Positions 38,652 to 46,541 of a stretch of DNA of 59,932 bases are shown piece after piece. Where the stretch lies: positions 1 through 59,932 of the forward strand of contig JAPPFB010000024.1 of NCBI GenBank assembly GCA_028875225.1, given 5' to 3'. Position 1 is the stretch's first letter, and each line of letters starts with the position of its first letter. The notes below the pieces were generated by a model that searched no databases, was not told the origin of the DNA, and saw nothing but the letters and a program-made list of their open reading frames with translations. A program made the position numbers and the translations under genes. The stretch comes from Chloroflexota bacterium (lineage in GTDB: Bacteria > Chloroflexota > Dehalococcoidia > Bin125).

Positions 38652-39584
38652 TCACGATCGGAGCTGGCTCGTTCGCCGAATCTCGATTCGTTGCGGCAGC
38701 GTCTTGCCGTAGCGGCGCACCAGGCCGGCCATCACATTGCCCGGTCCCAGGGTCAGGTAGCGCCTGACGCCGAGCTCGTAGAGCGTGTTGAGCACCGACT
38801 GCCACTCGACGGCCCGGACGTATTGGGATCGAAGTTCCTCGCGCAGCTGCTCGGCAGACTTCACGATCTGACCGCTGTGGTTGCCGATGATCGGCGTGAA
38901 TCCGTTGGCGATCGGCAATGCATCGATCAACCCTCGGTTGAGCGCGTCGGAGCGCTCGAAGGCAGACGTGTGAAACGCGCCCGCGACGCGCAACTGCACG
39001 GGCTGTCCGCCAAATTCAGGGGCGATCGTGGTCGCCCGCGCCAGCGCGTCGTGCGCGCCGCCCAACACCGTCTGGTCGGGCGCGTTGTGATTGGCTAATG
39101 ACGCACCGGTCTGAGCCGCGATTGTCTCGGCCGCCGAGCGCCCCGCGCCGACGAGAGCGAGGAGCCCGCCGGGCCGCTCCTGGCAATCGCGATCCATGTT
39201 CCTGCCGCACTGCCAGGCGAACTCCAGGGCCGCTTCAAGATCCACCGCGCCGGACAGCACGAGCGCCGAATTCATCCCGCTGGAGTGCCCGGTCACAACG
39301 CTGAGCGGGCCGATCCGCTGAGCGATCGCCGCATACTCGGCAACCGCCCAGGCAACCAGGAACGGTTGCAAGAGCGACGGTTGGCGCAGTGCGGCCTCGT
39401 CGGCTTGCCTGGCGCTCAGGCCGAGCTGCCACAGATCGCAGCCGACGATCTCGGACGCCAGTCGAAACGTTGATTGGCCGGCTTCCGGCAGGTCATCGAA
39501 CGATTCGGCGAGATCGGTGACGCCGCCAGCGCGCTGCGCACCCTGTCCCGGACAGATCAGGACGGTGGCCGGATTCTGATTCAC
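38652..39584 (-). CDS. fabD: Malonyl-CoA:ACP transacylase-like (FabD family)
   Basis: A 310-residue acyltransferase. It has CPGQGAQRAGGVTDL at the N-terminus, RQPSLLQPFLVAWAV, the nucleophile GHSSGMNSALVL and the His of VAGAFHTSAF. The Arg of typical malonyl-specific enzymes is probably in the WQCGRNMDRDC segment. It loads malonyl onto ACP for fatty-acid or polyketide synthesis; no fab cluster is nearby, so a specialised role is possible. The start is GTG with a TACGCT box exactly six bases before it. Confidence 0.82.
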   Translation of the reverse strand: MNQNPATVLICPGQGAQRAGGVTDLAESFDDLPEAGQSTFRLASEIVGCDLWQLGLSARQADEAALRQPSLLQPFLVAWAVAEYAAIAQRIGPLSVVTGHSSGMNSALVLSGAVDLEAALEFAWQCGRNMDRDCQERPGGLLALVGAGRSAAETIAAQTGASLANHNAPDQTVLGGAHDALARATTIAPEFGGQPVQLRVAGAFHTSAFERSDALNRGLIDALPIANGFTPIIGNHSGQIVKSAEQLREELRSQYVRAVEWQSVLNTLYELGVRRYLTLGPGNVMAGLVRRYGKTLPQRIEIRRTSQLRS

Positions 39585-39590
39585 TGATTC

Positions 39591-39596
39591 AGCGTA
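39591..39596 (-). promoter_or_regulatory. TACGCT box six bases before the FabD-like start
   Basis: TACGCT on the minus strand, six bases, then GTG. No ribosome-binding site, consistent with the leaderless pattern of other genes here. Confidence 0.4.
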
Positions 39597-39667
39597 TGCG
39601 CAGCCGGCGAGTCGCCTGTGCGCCGATCGCCGGACCGGGCGTGAACATCAGTGCGTCGAGGAGCCGC

Positions 39668-40057
39668 CTACTTGTGGTGATCCGGCCCCATGTCGGTGAG
39701 CTCGATGATGTTGCCGTCCGGGTCCTTGCAGAAGGCGGCCCAGATGCCGTCGTTGTCACGCTGGTTCGGTTCGACCATGACGTCGACGCCGTCCCCCCGC
39801 AGCCGTTCAACCTCGGAGTGGAACTCGTCGGTGGGGATGTAGAGGGCAAAGTGCGGACCGATTCCCTCGACGGACTGATCCATCTCGCGCTGCATCAAGT
39901 GCAGCTGCAGCGACCCAACCTCGTACCAGGCGCCGGGGAATCCGAAGTCTGGCCGATCGATCTCTCCGAGCCCCAGCTGTTCCCCGTAGAAGTGCTTCGA
40001 CTCTTCAACATCGGAGACGCAGATCGCGACGTGGCTGTATCCGGCAACGGCTGGCAT
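39668..40057 (-). CDS. VOC-superfamily (glyoxalase/dioxygenase-like) protein
   Basis: A 129-residue metalloenzyme-fold protein starting MPAVAGYSHVAICVSDVEES; AGGAGG precedes the ATG, so the longer frame to 40144 is rejected. The two beta-alpha-beta modules carry His in YSHVAI, His in SLQLHLM or GPHFALYI, and Glu in GNIIELTDMG as probable metal ligands. PGAWYEVGSLQL also fits. Role could be a lyase, dioxygenase or resistance protein. Confidence 0.82.
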   Translation of the reverse strand: MPAVAGYSHVAICVSDVEESKHFYGEQLGLGEIDRPDFGFPGAWYEVGSLQLHLMQREMDQSVEGIGPHFALYIPTDEFHSEVERLRGDGVDVMVEPNQRDNDGIWAAFCKDPDGNIIELTDMGPDHHK

Positions 40058-40185
40058 GTTGGCCTCCTTCGAATGCTCCGGTATCCCTTGTACCGGGCGA
40101 TTCACTGTAATTTGAGTGCGATGATACAGACTCAATGGCGACACCGGCAGGCTGTGGTGACGTCGATGGAGAAGGGGCGGGGCTG

Positions 40186-41700
40186 ATGTCGGAATTGCGA
40201 TGGGAACCGCCGGCGGGCGGCTCCGGAAGCGACTCGGGTCGGCGCGCCGTCATGCCGGCGCGCCCGGACGGCCGGGATGGGCCCAGCCGCGGGTCGATCA
40301 CACTGTTGATCTTCGTGATGATCGGCGCGGCGTTCGCGCTGGGCATCGGTGTCATGCGCGTGATCGACGCCAGCGACGACTACGGGCGCGTCTTGCGCAG
40401 CGGCCGCGACGGCGGCTCGCCGGCAACGGTTCCGGCCGCGGTTCAGCCGTCGGATGACGACGACCAGGAAGTCGCGGTCGACACCGCGGGACGAGCCTCG
40501 CGGTTTGCGATCCTGGACGAGATCGTCGAGGTGTTGGACAAGGATTTCGTCGATCCGGCGAAGTTCAACTCGCTTGACACCCGCGAAGCAGCGATCAACG
40601 GCATCATCGACGCGCTCGACGATCCGCACACCGTCTTCATCGACGCCGAACGTTATCGGCTGGCGAGCGAGGATATCGGTGGATCGTTCGAGGGCATCGG
40701 CGCAACGGTCAACCAGGTCGACGGCGCGATCGTGATTGTGCGCCCGTTCCGGAACTCGCCCGCGCTGCAGGCGGGCATTCGCCCGGGCGACGTGATCCTC
40801 GAAGTCGATGGAGAATCGACCGAAGGCTGGAGCCTCGAACAGGCCGTCGCCGTGATTCGCGGTCCCAAGGGCACCGAGGTGGAGCTACTCGTTCGGCATA
40901 CCGACGGCGAGGAGGAGCTGATCGTCGTGACCCGTGACCGGATTGTGGTGCCCAGCGTCGAATCGCTGCCGATCACCGACCGGTCCGGCAATCCAGTCGC
41001 GGATATCGGCTACATCCTGATCACGCAGTTCACCGAGGACACCAAGGAAGAACTGCTGGAGCTGCTCGAGGGCGCCCGCAATGCGGGACTGACCCAGTTG
41101 ATCGTCGATGTGCGCGGCAATCCGGGCGGGCTGCTCGATGCGACGGTGGAAACGACCGGGGAATTCATGGATGAGGGCGTGGTGCTGCGCCAGATCGACC
41201 GCGAAGGCAATGAACGCGTCTTCAGCGACGAGCCCGGCGGCGCCGGAGTCGGCCTGGAACTGGTCGTGCTGATCAACGAACACAGCGCATCCGGCTCCGA
41301 GGTGATGGCGGCTGCGTTGCGGGACCACGGCCGCGCTGTCCTGATCGGTACCACGACCACCGGCAAGGGAACGGTCAACGTTCCGCGCCGGCTCTCCGAC
41401 GGCAGCGTGCTGTACGTGAGCATCGCCAGATACTTGACCCCGGAAAACGCGCCGGTTGAGGGCGTCGGCGTCGCCCCCGACATTGAAATCGCGATTCCCG
41501 ATACGGGATTCGAGGCGGGCCAGGACATCCAGCTCTTCGTGGCGATCGAGTATCTGCGCGGGGAGTACAACCCCGGCAGTGCCGACAGCGGCTCGACGGA
41601 GAGCGAGCCGGTGAACGTCGAGGAAGATGAGCAGCCAAACGAGCAGCAGGACTCCCAGTCGGACGGCGCCTCGGAGTCGCAGACCGAATCCGGGGAGTAG
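40186..41700 (+). CDS. S41-family C-terminal processing peptidase
   Basis: About 504 residues from the ATG at 40186 (an ATG at 40135 in the same frame is possible). A membrane anchor (TLLIFVMIGAAFALGIGVMR) is followed by a segment like DEIVEVLDKDFVDPAKFN, a PDZ domain (SFEGIGATVNQVDG to GDVILEVDGEST) and the S41 catalytic core. The nucleophile Ser is in NEHSASGSEVMAAAL and the general-base Lys in TTTGKGTVN. The acidic Gln/Ser-rich C-terminus resembles other secreted proteins here. It trims or degrades exported proteins. The rhodanese follows by 75 bases. Confidence 0.9.
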   Translation: MSELRWEPPAGGSGSDSGRRAVMPARPDGRDGPSRGSITLLIFVMIGAAFALGIGVMRVIDASDDYGRVLRSGRDGGSPATVPAAVQPSDDDDQEVAVDTAGRASRFAILDEIVEVLDKDFVDPAKFNSLDTREAAINGIIDALDDPHTVFIDAERYRLASEDIGGSFEGIGATVNQVDGAIVIVRPFRNSPALQAGIRPGDVILEVDGESTEGWSLEQAVAVIRGPKGTEVELLVRHTDGEEELIVVTRDRIVVPSVESLPITDRSGNPVADIGYILITQFTEDTKEELLELLEGARNAGLTQLIVDVRGNPGGLLDATVETTGEFMDEGVVLRQIDREGNERVFSDEPGGAGVGLELVVLINEHSASGSEVMAAALRDHGRAVLIGTTTTGKGTVNVPRRLSDGSVLYVSIARYLTPENAPVEGVGVAPDIEIAIPDTGFEAGQDIQLFVAIEYLRGEYNPGSADSGSTESEPVNVEEDEQPNEQQDSQSDGASESQTESGE

Positions 41701-41775
41701 CCTGCGCCGGACAGGGGCGCCTGCACCGGACGAGGGAGCGGGCAGCGAGATGGCTCGGTTGGAAAGGCATGAGCG

Positions 41776-42630
41776 ATGACTTCGAACGCTGACGGATGGG
41801 CCCGCCCGGAGCTGATCTGCGAGACCGACTGGCTGGCCGAGCACATCGACGACGACGATGTGGTGGTGCTCGACTGTGATCTGCTCGACGCCTACCTGCG
41901 GCTGCATATTCCCGGGGCGGTCTGGTCGCTGTCGCGCTACTGGAAGACCGACCCGCGTGATGACTCGCAGATCTACGGCATGTCGGATCCCCAGCAGTGG
42001 GCTCAACTGGTCGGACGGTTGGGGATCACGCCGGATACCACGGTCGTGGGCTACGACGGGTCAGGCTCGCTCTACGCGGCTCGGACCTGGTGGACGTTCG
42101 ATCGCTTCGGCCACACCAACTTCAAGATCCTGCACGGCGGGCTGGACAAGTGGTATGCCGAGGGACGTCCCCTGTCGCGTGAGAACCTGCGCCCGCGCGC
42201 GGTCGAGTATCCCGTTCCGTCTGCGCCGCACGATGATTCGATCTGCCGGCTCGACGATATTCCCGGCGCGATCGAGGATGACCATCACGTCTTCTGGGAC
42301 GTGCGCTCGGACGGTGAATGGACCGGTGCGAACAAGCGCGGCACGCAGCGCGGCGGGCGAATCCCTGGCGCCGTGCACCTGGAGTGGCTGGAGACGCTCG
42401 AGGAGCCGGTGCGCACGCTCAAGCCGCCGGCCGAGCTACGCCGGATGCTGGCCGACCTCGGGATTACGCCGGAGACGACGGTCACCACCTATTGACAGGG
42501 AGGCATCCGTGCGGCGCACGGATACTGGCTCCTGCAACTGCTTGGCTACAACCAGAGCCGCAACTACGACGCGTCCTGGCACGAGTACGGCAACGCGCTC
42601 GAGCATCCGATCGAGACGCCGGACGACTGA
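41776..42630 (+). CDS. Selenoprotein rhodanese (thiosulfate sulfurtransferase), TGA = Sec240
   Basis: A 284-residue two-domain rhodanese read through one in-frame TGA at 42493-42495 (codon 240) to the stop at 42628-42630. The N-terminal domain (residues about 14-130; AYLRLHIPGAVWSLSRYW, TVVGYDGSGSLYAARTWW) has Asp where the active-site Cys would be. The C-terminal domain has the RGGRIPGAVHLEW block. The catalytic loop is TVTTY-U-QGGIRAAHGY, where family members have Tyr-Cys in the same loop. The tail LLQLLGYNQSRNYDASWHEY then completes the domain. Without readthrough the protein ends exactly one residue before its nucleophile. A strong SECIS hairpin follows the TGA. Confidence 0.92.
42505..42523 (+). 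promoter_or_regulatory. Bacterial SECIS-type hairpin of the rhodanese
   Basis: AUCCGUGC pairs perfectly with GCACGGAU around GGC. Opening the top pairs gives a larger G-first loop. Seventeen bases separate the UGA from the loop, within the 16-37 base range of the bacterial SECIS model, and the first loop base is G. Confidence 0.82.
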
Positions 42631-42656
42631 CGCTCACGCGTTCACGGGTCGAGGAA

Positions 42657-43913
42657 TCAGCCTTCGAGCACCTCTGCGAGCGCGGCTTCGACCTCGTCCA
42701 GCGGAGCGAATGCTTCGAAACGGGCGGCGACGACGCCGTCGGCGTTGACGACGAAGGTCCACTCGCCGGTGTGCAGTCCCCACTCCTCCAGGATCGGCGT
42801 TTCGATTGGCTCTGCGCCGAGTTTCACTTCGGCCGGGTTCTCGTAGAGATCGACGTGGACGTAGTTGGCCGCGTCGCCGTAGATGCTTCTGATCTCGGAG
42901 AGGACTTCGGCCTGCGGACCGCAGAAGGCGTTGGTGCAGAAGCCGGGCGAGGCGAAGACGACGACCAGCGGTTTGCCGGCCTCAACTGCGTCGGCCAGCG
43001 AGACCAGGTAGAGACCCGGATCGGGTTCGTCGCCGGTCGAGAGATCTTCGATGTTCGCGACATCGATGAGGGTCCGGCTCTGTGATGCCGGCGCCGCGTC
43101 ACCGACGGATGGGGCTGCCGTGTCGTCGGGGATGTCGATGGCGATGCCGAGGTCTTCGAACCCGTCTTCTGACGGGATATGCAGGATCAGATTCCAGCGT
43201 CCGACGGTGGCGAACTCGACGTAGGTGACGTGGAAGCCGCGGACGCCGTCGGGGAAGCGAGCGAACCGCGCGACGACCTCTTGCATCTCACCGGGCGCGT
43301 CGTCAGGCAGTACCGTGACTCGCATCGCGGGCGTTTCAACGAGGCCGGCCGGACCTTCAATCACGAGCGAGATCCGGTGCCGGCCGGGCGCCAGATCGGG
43401 CGTGCCCAGTGCGATGGTGTAGCCATCGCCGCTGTCGTAGACCGGATAGCCCCAGTCGAGGAGCAGTTGCAGGCGCGGGCTCAGATCGTCATAGGCGGCG
43501 GCTTCGAGGATGCCGACCGACATGCCGCCTTCCATGCCGCCCATTCCGTCGTCTTCCTGCGACTGCGCCGGTTGCGGGTCGGGCTGGGCTTCCTGCTGGG
43601 TCTCGGCGGCGGCCTGGGGTTGCTCCTGAGCATCCTGATCAGCGGCGCGTACCGTCCCGATGCGTCCGCTGCTCGTTGAATCGGCTCGGGTTTGTGCGGT
43701 CGCTGGCTCACCGCCGGATGTGGAGTCGGCAGCCGTCTCGGCCCCCTCCTGCTGTTGCTGCGGTTGGGCCTGTTGCTGTTGTTGGTCGTCGTCGGAAGAG
43801 GTCGCGCAGGCGGACAGCACCAGCGCCGCCGCTGCCGCGACCATCAGGATCGACCAACGCCGACTTCCGGGCGCGCGCAGCCAGTTCAGTATTCCGATCA
43901 TGGACATCCTCAC
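42657..43913 (-). CDS. Thioredoxin-fold lipoprotein with Gln-rich linker
   Basis: Up to 418 residues. The GTG at 43913 and ATGs at residues 3 and 5 are all possible starts. A lipoprotein signal with lipobox VLSAC (Cys at about residue 36) is followed by a Gln/Ala/Ser-rich linker (about 40-120). A beta-rich domain then contains APGRHRISLVIEGPAG. The C-terminal thioredoxin-like domain has VVVFASPGFCTNAFCGPQ, where the Cys pair is C-x4-C rather than C-x2-C, and WTFVVNADGVVAARFEAF. Likely an extracytoplasmic redox or metal-transfer protein. It converges with the rhodanese gene. Confidence 0.8.
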   Translation of the reverse strand: MRMSMIGILNWLRAPGSRRWSILMVAAAAALVLSACATSSDDDQQQQQAQPQQQQEGAETAADSTSGGEPATAQTRADSTSSGRIGTVRAADQDAQEQPQAAAETQQEAQPDPQPAQSQEDDGMGGMEGGMSVGILEAAAYDDLSPRLQLLLDWGYPVYDSGDGYTIALGTPDLAPGRHRISLVIEGPAGLVETPAMRVTVLPDDAPGEMQEVVARFARFPDGVRGFHVTYVEFATVGRWNLILHIPSEDGFEDLGIAIDIPDDTAAPSVGDAAPASQSRTLIDVANIEDLSTGDEPDPGLYLVSLADAVEAGKPLVVVFASPGFCTNAFCGPQAEVLSEIRSIYGDAANYVHVDLYENPAEVKLGAEPIETPILEEWGLHTGEWTFVVNADGVVAARFEAFAPLDEVEAALAEVLEG

Positions 43914-43946
43914 TCGCTCAGCGGATACGGGCTCCGTGGTTCAACG

Positions 43947-45545
43947 CTACTCTCCGCCGACGTAGGAACCGAATGTGAAGGCGAACAGGCGGAACTGGTC
44001 AGAGTCGGAACTCAGTTTCAACTCATGCTCCGACCACTCCGGCAGGAACAACAGCCGGTAGAGGTCGTTCTCGGTCACGCGGATAAACGAGCGGCCCTGA
44101 TCATCCCAGCGGATGTGCGCTCCCGCTTCGTTGGGGAACAGCCAGCGGCCGTCGATCTCGACAAAGACGTCGTACGGCCGGCCATCGTCGGCGGCGGTGA
44201 GCACCAGGTTGACCGTGCGCCCGCGGATGATCAGCGCGACGTAGTCCTCAAGATTGTCCGTCTGCCTGGCGTGGACGATCGATTCCTCTTCGATCTGCCA
44301 GAACCCCTCGAGGTACCAGCGATTGTGCTCGCGCTGGGAAGTTGCGACATCGACGAACTGCGTGACCGCTCCAAGCGATGAGAGATAGTAGGCGTCCTGA
44401 CCGGCGTAGGGCCGGCCCGAGTTGCGCCGCCAGCCCATGTATAGCTCGCGCGTCTGACCGCTCGGCTGACCACGACGGCTGGGTTCCGCGACCTCGACGC
44501 CGAAGGGGACGTCGGACAGATCTCGCCCGTTCGCCTGCAGCGCTTCTCGAATGGCGACTTCCGTTTCCTGGTAGTCGCCTTCGCCGATGTGGTCGTAGAG
44601 CACGCCCATCGGCGATCCGTCGGGGGTCGGGCCGATCAAGTACTTGCGCGGCCAGAAGCGGCGGGCGCCCTGGAAGGTGCGGAAGCTGACGTGGTCGTTG
44701 TCGATGGCGACGAGATACTCAATCCCGTACTCGTCGATCGCGCCCTGTACGTTTTCGAGCCGCTCCTCGAAGGCGAACTCGGGCGAGTGGATGCCGATGA
44801 TCACCAGACCGTGGTCGCGATACTTCTCGTCCCAGGCGGTGAGGAAGGGCAGCGTGCGCACGCAGTTGATGCAGGTGTACGTCCAGAAATCGACGAGGAC
44901 GATGTTGCCCCTGGCCAACTCGAGGGCGATCGACGTTTCCGCGCCGTTGAGCCAGGCGTTGATGCCGACCACGTCGGTGACGGTTGCGTTGGCGCTGATC
45001 TCTTCGGCGCGCAGACGCAGGCGCTCGGCCTCGGCTGGGTCGATCTGTTCCTGTTCTTGCTGCTGCTCGGCCGCGTCAGCCTGCTCCCGCTCCGACGTCA
45101 TCTCGTCCTGCTGGGCGCCCGATTGTTGCGGCTGCGACTGTTCGACCTGGGCTTCGTCGGAGTCGGCGCCGTCAACCTGTTGCTGGGCTAACTCCTGAGC
45201 CTGTTCCTGATCCGTCTGTTCGGCAGCGTTCGGATCCGTTCGGTCCTGTTCGGCCTGATCGGTCGACTGGGACTGTTCGGCTTGTTCGGCGGCGTTCGAC
45301 GCCGTTCGGTCCTGTTCGGATTGTTCGGTCGACTGAAGCTGTTCGGACTGTTCGGCGGCGTTCGATTGCGTTCGGTCCTGTTCGGTCTGTTCGGTCGACT
45401 GGCGCTGTTCGGTCTGTGCGTCGGCGCTCGATTCCGTTCGGCTCTGTTCGGCCTGTGGTTGGGACGTCGGTTCGTCGTCCGAGGAACAGGCCACAAGCAA
45501 CGCGACGATCAAGACGAGGGCGGCGGCAAGCGTGAGATGTTTCAT
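43947..45545 (-). CDS. Thioredoxin-family lipoprotein with C-terminal DipZ-like domain and EQ repeats
   Basis: A 532-residue lipoprotein with lipobox LLVAC (Cys20). A linker of about 160 residues is almost entirely Glu, Gln, Ser and Thr, including a tandem 22-residue repeat. The redoxin domain has IVLVDFWTYTCINCVRTLPF with a Cys-x2-Cys redox pair. A C-terminal beta domain follows (about residues 385-530, VNLVLTAADDGRPYDVFVEI), as in the secreted part of DipZ-type proteins. It probably acts on thiols outside the membrane, with the linker spanning the cell wall. A TACGCT box lies seven bases before the ATG. Confidence 0.85.
   Translation of the reverse strand: MKHLTLAAALVLIVALLVACSSDDEPTSQPQAEQSRTESSADAQTEQRQSTEQTEQDRTQSNAAEQSEQLQSTEQSEQDRTASNAAEQAEQSQSTDQAEQDRTDPNAAEQTDQEQAQELAQQQVDGADSDEAQVEQSQPQQSGAQQDEMTSEREQADAAEQQQEQEQIDPAEAERLRLRAEEISANATVTDVVGINAWLNGAETSIALELARGNIVLVDFWTYTCINCVRTLPFLTAWDEKYRDHGLVIIGIHSPEFAFEERLENVQGAIDEYGIEYLVAIDNDHVSFRTFQGARRFWPRKYLIGPTPDGSPMGVLYDHIGEGDYQETEVAIREALQANGRDLSDVPFGVEVAEPSRRGQPSGQTRELYMGWRRNSGRPYAGQDAYYLSSLGAVTQFVDVATSQREHNRWYLEGFWQIEEESIVHARQTDNLEDYVALIIRGRTVNLVLTAADDGRPYDVFVEIDGRWLFPNEAGAHIRWDDQGRSFIRVTENDLYRLLFLPEWSEHELKLSSDSDQFRLFAFTFGSYVGGE
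45231..45432 (-). repeat. 66-base tandem repeat encoding the EQ-rich linker
   Basis: About three copies of a 66-base (22-codon) unit. The plus-strand marker GTTCGGTCCTGTTCGG occurs at 45238, 45304 and 45370, exactly 66 bases apart, and a degenerate fourth starts near 45438. The encoded unit contains TEQTEQDRT and SNAAEQSEQ. Copy number probably varies between strains. Confidence 0.85.
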
Positions 45546-45590
45546 TTGGGTGAGCGTATCCCGATCCGGCCCATTGGTCCGCCGAGCGGG

Positions 45591-46535
45591 TCAGACGGCG
45601 TCATTCGCCCAGGCCGTGATCAACGTGTGGGCGATGGCCATGGGTCCCGGCAGAGAGAGCGCGCCCTTGGGCAGACCGGGCTCGCCGAGTTGGGCGGCTG
45701 GTTGCTTGAGCGAGTGCAGGATCTCGGGGCGCGTGAACCAACGCACGTCGTCCATCTCCCACTCGTCGTAGTTGATGTCGGAACTGCCGGCGTCGGCGTG
45801 ACAGCCGATCATCAGAGAGGACGGGAAGGGCCAGGGCTGCGAGGAGTGGTAGCGCACGTTGACGGCGTCGATCCCAGACTCTTCGGCCACTTCACGGCGG
45901 ACCGCGTCTTCAATCGACTCGCCGTGATCGATGAATCCGGCCAATGCCGAGAACATGCCGGCCGGCCAGGACGCCTGGCGGCCCAGCAGGCAGCGGTCGC
46001 GCACGGTGTCGATCACGACCGTGATCACGACTGGGTCGGTGCGGGGAAAGTGCTCGGCCGGACAGACCGTGCACTTGCGATAGATGCCGCCCTGCACGTG
46101 TCGGGTGGGCTCGCCGCAGACGGCGCAGAACCCATGGCGCTGGTGCCAGTCGAGGAACGAGCGAGCCTGCGCGGCGATGCCGGCGTCGTCGGCGTCGAGC
46201 ACGGGCGCGGCGGCGCGCAGGTCCATGAAGGTGGCGTCGCCGGGCAGGTCGAAACGATCGGGCGCTGCCGCGGCGTCGATCGCGAAGCGGGCGACGCCTT
46301 CGTTGGTGCCGAGGAGCAAGGGTGGATGTCGCTCGACGTCGGCGTCGGGCGGCAGCGGCGACCAGGCGAGTCGCATGCCCGCGCCATCGCGACGCATGGG
46401 AAACGTCAGCTGGCGCAGCGGCAGAAAGACTGCCGAGGCGTCATCGAGCTGTTCCGTCACCCAGGACTCGTCTCGCCGCCGGGCGGCCTCGCGATCGAGC
46501 GGGTTTCCGGAGAAGGTGTTGCGAAACTCGGGCAT
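45591..46535 (-). CDS. nudC: NADH pyrophosphatase / NAD-capped RNA hydrolase (NudC)
   Basis: A 314-residue NudC. The zinc ribbon has CAVCGEPTRHV then YRKCTVC. The Nudix box reads GFIDHGESIEDAVRREVAEE followed by SGI. SSQPWPFPSSLM is the NudC-specific motif after the box. It hydrolyses NAD(H) to NMN(H) and AMP and removes NAD caps from RNA. It lies six bases after the fhs stop and is probably co-transcribed with it. Confidence 0.93.
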   Translation of the reverse strand: MPEFRNTFSGNPLDREAARRRDESWVTEQLDDASAVFLPLRQLTFPMRRDGAGMRLAWSPLPPDADVERHPPLLLGTNEGVARFAIDAAAAPDRFDLPGDATFMDLRAAAPVLDADDAGIAAQARSFLDWHQRHGFCAVCGEPTRHVQGGIYRKCTVCPAEHFPRTDPVVITVVIDTVRDRCLLGRQASWPAGMFSALAGFIDHGESIEDAVRREVAEESGIDAVNVRYHSSQPWPFPSSLMIGCHADAGSSDINYDEWEMDDVRWFTRPEILHSLKQPAAQLGEPGLPKGALSLPGPMAIAHTLITAWANDAV

Positions 46536-46541
46536 GGTGAT

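Noticed and set aside
42496-42630. Rhodanese read as a normal 239-residue protein or as a pseudogene
   Set aside because: The open frame and family homology continue past TGA to the true end, the TGA falls on the catalytic residue, and a SECIS-type hairpin is present; a random nonsense mutation would not combine these.
45231-45432. CRISPR array
   Set aside because: The 66-base repeats are directly adjacent with no unique spacers and are in frame inside a lipoprotein gene.
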